DNA from: Abelmoschus esculentus
Lineage: Eukaryota > Streptophyta > Magnoliopsida > Malvales > Malvaceae
Direction: 5' to 3'
Length of the DNA stretch: 64,000 nucleotides
NCBI GenBank assembly: GCA_035048815.1
Contig: JAUCBN010000017.1
Span: 18,410,936 to 18,474,935, forward strand
A program made the position numbers and the translations under genes. The notes beneath the pieces are model-generated. The model was not told the DNA's origin and made no database searches. It saw nothing but the letters and a program-made list of their open reading frames with translations. Shown here in pieces: positions 60,261-64,000 of the stretch (position 1 is the stretch's first letter; every line of letters begins with the position of its first letter).

Positions 60261-61359
60261 GTGACATATGGATACCATGCAGTTCACCACATTAAATTTT
60301 AGTTTCAAATCCTTCTAGCAGTCTTTCCGGTAAGCATGACAGGTTGGGAACATGCAGTTCACACAGGTTTCAATCACTGTTCAAAACTAAAAAGGTATAC
60401 TTTTTTTAGTAAATAGAGAGATTCTTTTAATTTGATTTTAATGTATATAATTTGATATATTTTATTTTTAGTTTAAATTAAGTTTTATAATTTATTTGAT
60501 ATTCATTTTTCTAACTAAAATTTAAACTTAAAATATATGTTTAAATTGATAACTAAATTTAGCTTAAATAATTTAAGGTAAGTATTAAATTGAACCAGAA
60601 AAATGAGTTTTAAGATAAGTATAAATTTAAGTTTGTTTCAATAACAAATAAATTTTCAGTGTCAAATTTGAATAATGTAATTTAAAAATTATTAAAGTTT
60701 AGATGATTTTAAAAACACGTAAATAATTTAAATATAAAAAAATAAATTAAAAGAATTTAAAATTTAAATTAAATACATTGGATGCGGACGTCTAGCTTTT
60801 AATGTCTAAATATTATAAAAAAAAACATGAAAGACCTGACTCAGCCTTCCAAATAAGATAAGGGAACATTAAATTATTTTAGTGAGAATCAACCTCTTTT
60901 TATTAAAATAATAATAATTTTACCTACCCTTTATGGATTTTTTCTATGTTTTAGACAACATATTTTATTAATTTCCCAATAATAAAAAATTAAATTATAT
61001 AAATAATCACTATATTTTTAAATTATTTTTATTTTGATCATTAAGTTTTTAATTTATTTTTATTAAAGTTACGAACTTTAACTTTTTGTTAAAGAAAAAA
61101 TTAACGGTTATGTCAATATTCTTTAACGACAATGACGTTTATAGAAATAAATTAAATTTTAGTGATTAAAATTAAAACACCTTAATAGTTTAGTGACTAT
61201 TTATATAATTTACCCTAAAAATTTCAGTTACATAAATTGAAACGGAAAATTGTTACAGATATTTCCTTTTTATTATATAATCAATTTCAGTCCCAATTTC
61301 TTCATTTTCGACACCCCAAATATTTGTTCTAAGAAAACACTTCAACTCAGTAGCTATCA

Positions 61360-61414
61360 ATGATGAGTCAATTGGAGGACTCTGACACCATGACTGACCT
61401 CACTTTTCCTCCAG
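61360..61414 (+). CDS. MBD-like gene, unit 2, first exon (partial gene)
   Basis: The 55-bp exon is identical to 50337-50391 except for one synonymous change (ACC to ACT, Thr). It has the same CCTCCAG|GTGATT donor and the same upstream sequence. It encodes MMSQLEDSDTMTDLTFPPG up to a phase-1 junction. The remaining exons are not in the window; by the unit spacing exon 2 would lie near 68 kb. Confidence 0.6.
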
Positions 61415-62699
61415 GTGATTTCTCAGCTATATTTTTATTTTTTTATGTTTAATTTTTTAAAAATATGTTTAGATCTAAAAAAATTATGGATCTAAAAATA
61501 TATAAAAAATAATTTCTTTTTCAAAAAAATTTTATACCGTTCATTATTTTATTTTAATTATTTCGTTATTGTTGTTGTTGATGTTATTAGTGTACAATTC
61601 TTACACAAATCTTCATTTCTTCCTTTATTACAGATGAGATTTTGGGGGGATTTTGTTGTTATTTTTTATCTAAATTTAAGGTTATGGCAAGATCGAGTCC
61701 TTTTGGTATAAAGGGTCAAAGAATTGCCATAAAAAATACACAGATCTAGATTAATAGTTGATTTTTTTCTTCTTAGGAAAACTTAAATTTATTGAAAAAA
61801 TAATGCAAATATATAGTTAGCCTAATTTTTTGTAGGCTATATTATAATATTTATTAAGTGGTATGAAGTTCATAGTTATTGAAGAAAAATAAAATAAATT
61901 TTTATTTTTTATTTAGGTTTCGATGTCGAATTTATTTAAGATTTATATCACAATAGAACATTTTGGTTATGCCTTATTTACCAAGATTATAACGTTTCTG
62001 ACATGGATATGCCTATTGAGAAAGGGCTCAATAGTGTTAAAAATTTCACTTTATTAGCAAAGAAATAGATATTATTGAAACATTCAATAGTGTTATAATA
62101 CTTTTATTATAATATTCAACTTTTAGGAAGAGGGCTAAAAGTTAAAAGAGTAAATATGTGATGATCCGATTTTAAGAGTTGAGTCGCTTCGTAACATAAA
62201 AAATATTTTTATATTACGACGATTATTATTGGTTGTTATTTTAAAAAATAAATTTATTTAAAAATGATAAAAACACATAAATAATGTTAGAAAATAGTTT
62301 TAAGATTAGACGATCTTAAGGTAAAATTAAAATGATTATGTCAATTATAATCGATAAAGAAAAAAGACTGAAAAGAAAAAATAAGAGACAAAAGAGACCT
62401 TGTACTTCGTCCTTCTCGACCCGAGCTAATGGAGGGCATGATTTTCACTTTTCAAAAGTGCTCTTAAGTTTGAATGGTGGGTTCATTCATTGAACCGACA
62501 AAAAAAATAAAAATGATATAAAAAATGATATCTCAACGAAAGAAAAAAAGTCAAAGGATGAAGAAAAAAGAAATAAGACGTTTAAACTCGATGAAGTTAG
62601 TTGTTAAGTAAAAAGATTTTTATGGTTTCTTTAGTCGAGAACGTTTGATTTATTTCTACTCATAATTCTATATTGATGAATATCAAAGACAACTAACAT

Positions 62700-63260
62700 C
62701 CTTTTTTAACAATAAAATGCTTTATTTCATTCAACAAAAAATAAAATATACATAGGCCATTTGAGCCAAAGAAAAAGCGCACCAAAGCATCGGGAAACAT
62801 GAAACAAAACAAGAGAAGTGTATTCGACATAGAGACCGGAGGAAACTCAACACCTGCATGAAGCTTAGGAACTGAAGATCACAAATGATGATCTTGACGA
62901 TTTTATCGATGATATAATCATTATCTCCAAGGACCATAAAGACAAAAACAAAACAAAAAAAAAAATTAAATGACCTTTAAAGAAAAATATATTTTTATCA
63001 AAGTAAACACCGTTGACTCTTTAAATTCGATGAAAGAGACTCTACCTGAGGAAGAATCTTCAAAACCACACATCCAATGACTACCAAAAGAGAAGGCATC
63101 CAAAACTGGAAAAAAAAAAGAGAAAAAATTAACCGCGGACAAAATTCAAAAGATTCACCACTGAAACTTCTTTGGCTCAAACTTTTTGTAAGGGCCGATC
63201 GTCATTCTCGCAAGAGAGATCTCATGTTCGGATTATAACTCTTGAGGATGACGAATCATA
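62700..63260 (-). mobile_element. Probable retroposon 3' end in MBD intron 1 (unit 2)
   Basis: Duplicate of 51680-52235, with small deletions. It has the same A-rich tail on the minus strand. Confidence 0.4.
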
Positions 63261-64000
63261 TTGAAGTGACCATAATAAAACAAAAAATAACAGATAAAAA
63301 ATAAAGACAATAAAAAAGGAAAGAAAGGTCAATCGTAAAAACGGTGATTGATCGTAAAAAAAAAACTAAGATTTTAAGGTTGTAATTCAGAGAAGGTTGG
63401 CAACGACTATATTAGAAAATTTTTGCAACAACTAATATATATACTTTATATTTTAGTTTAAAAATTCTATTTTTTGTGAGATTGATACTAATAACTTAAA
63501 ATATATTCTTAAATTTTATAATTATAATTAAATTCGATCTATTATCTTGTGACTTTCTATTTAAATCAAATAAAAACAAAAGTCATCATCTCCTATTTCA
63601 GACCATCAACAAAAGGAAAAAAATATTTAAGTTTAATTGTTGTTATATTTAAAAAAATAAAATTGAAGGAAGATAGAGATAAAAATCCAACATTAATATT
63701 TTTTCTCAAATTCTCCATGAAAGTCAAAGATGTAGACATTGGTTGAGTGGTTGACTCCCAAGGGTTTACTTAAATGGAACTTCAACCCCTTAATCATTAA
63801 TGGAAAAAATCAATGAGATAAGAGAATGGATTAGGGATGACCACGGGACGGGTTTTTAGTTGTTTTGAATTTATTTTGATCTAAAAAAATTTAAATTTGA
63901 TCTTAAATCGACTTAAAATTAAATATTAATTTATTCGTTCCGTCTTGATATATAAAGTTTTAAATTTAATTTTGATTCAATTCGATTCAAAAATTAAAAA

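Larger units (their letters stand above)
58619..64000 (+). repeat. Tandem MBD unit 2 (runs off the window)
   Basis: It is a direct repeat of 47608-52990 with scattered substitutions and small indels. It is collinear through the LTR fragment, hAT-type element, exon 1, the retroposon-like piece and the start of the next hAT-type element. The unit's exons 2-6 would be expected beyond position 64000. Confidence 0.88.

Overview
This window is nuclear DNA from a flowering plant, almost certainly a eudicot. It has AT-rich intergenic DNA, genes with many GT-AG introns, and plant-only families: chloroplast acetylglutamate kinase, a DUF579 xylan methyltransferase, a patellin, a PLS-type PPR protein, an AIG1/IAN GTPase and an NPF transporter. 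The overall look fits Malvaceae such as Gossypium, but that is a guess from style and not shown by any one feature. No organelle, bacterial or viral genome segment is seen.

Gene-rich left half (0.8-30.3 kb): acetylglutamate kinase (-, 801-1871); glucuronoxylan 4-O-methyltransferase-like (+, 8242-9153); a LysM/transmembrane protein (-, 10389-13271, six exons); a GDSL esterase/lipase (+, 15069-16567, five exons); an AIG1/IAN GTPase with a C-terminal CaaX-like box (-, 16999-19517, five coding exons and a leader intron); a small unknown protein (+, 21289-21663); a MICOS subunit MIC10 homologue (-, 24789-25624, two exons); and a patellin (-, 28037-30298, four exons, one a GC-AG intron). Exon joins were read by eye and checked for phase.

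Right half (30-64 kb): mostly transposon-derived AT-rich DNA. It holds an NPF transporter pseudogene (two frameshifts, missing N-terminus), a PPR gene whose E+ tail is cut by a stop codon, and a methyl-CpG-binding-domain (MBD) type gene. That gene lies in a tandemly repeated unit of about 11.0 kb. Unit 1 is about 47608-58618; unit 2 starts near 58619 and runs off the window. An older, partial promoter copy (P0) lies at 44960-47756. Intron 1 of the MBD gene holds a decayed LINE.

Mobile elements: several non-autonomous DNA transposons can be delimited to the base by target site duplications (TSDs). Two are copies of one MULE-type MITE with 9-bp TSDs (3301-4375 and 46390-47234). Two are copies of one hAT-type element with 8-bp TSDs (22880-23367 and 35697-36257). 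A further hAT-type element is 3.0 kb long (4776-7793). More degenerate hAT-type elements lie at 40759-41323, 48760-49238 and its duplicate 59789-60260. Several are confirmed by paralogous empty sites within this same window. I did not find a new defence or other unknown multigene system. The strongest new observations are the nested and dated transposon insertions, the tandem MBD unit, and the gene-model corrections.
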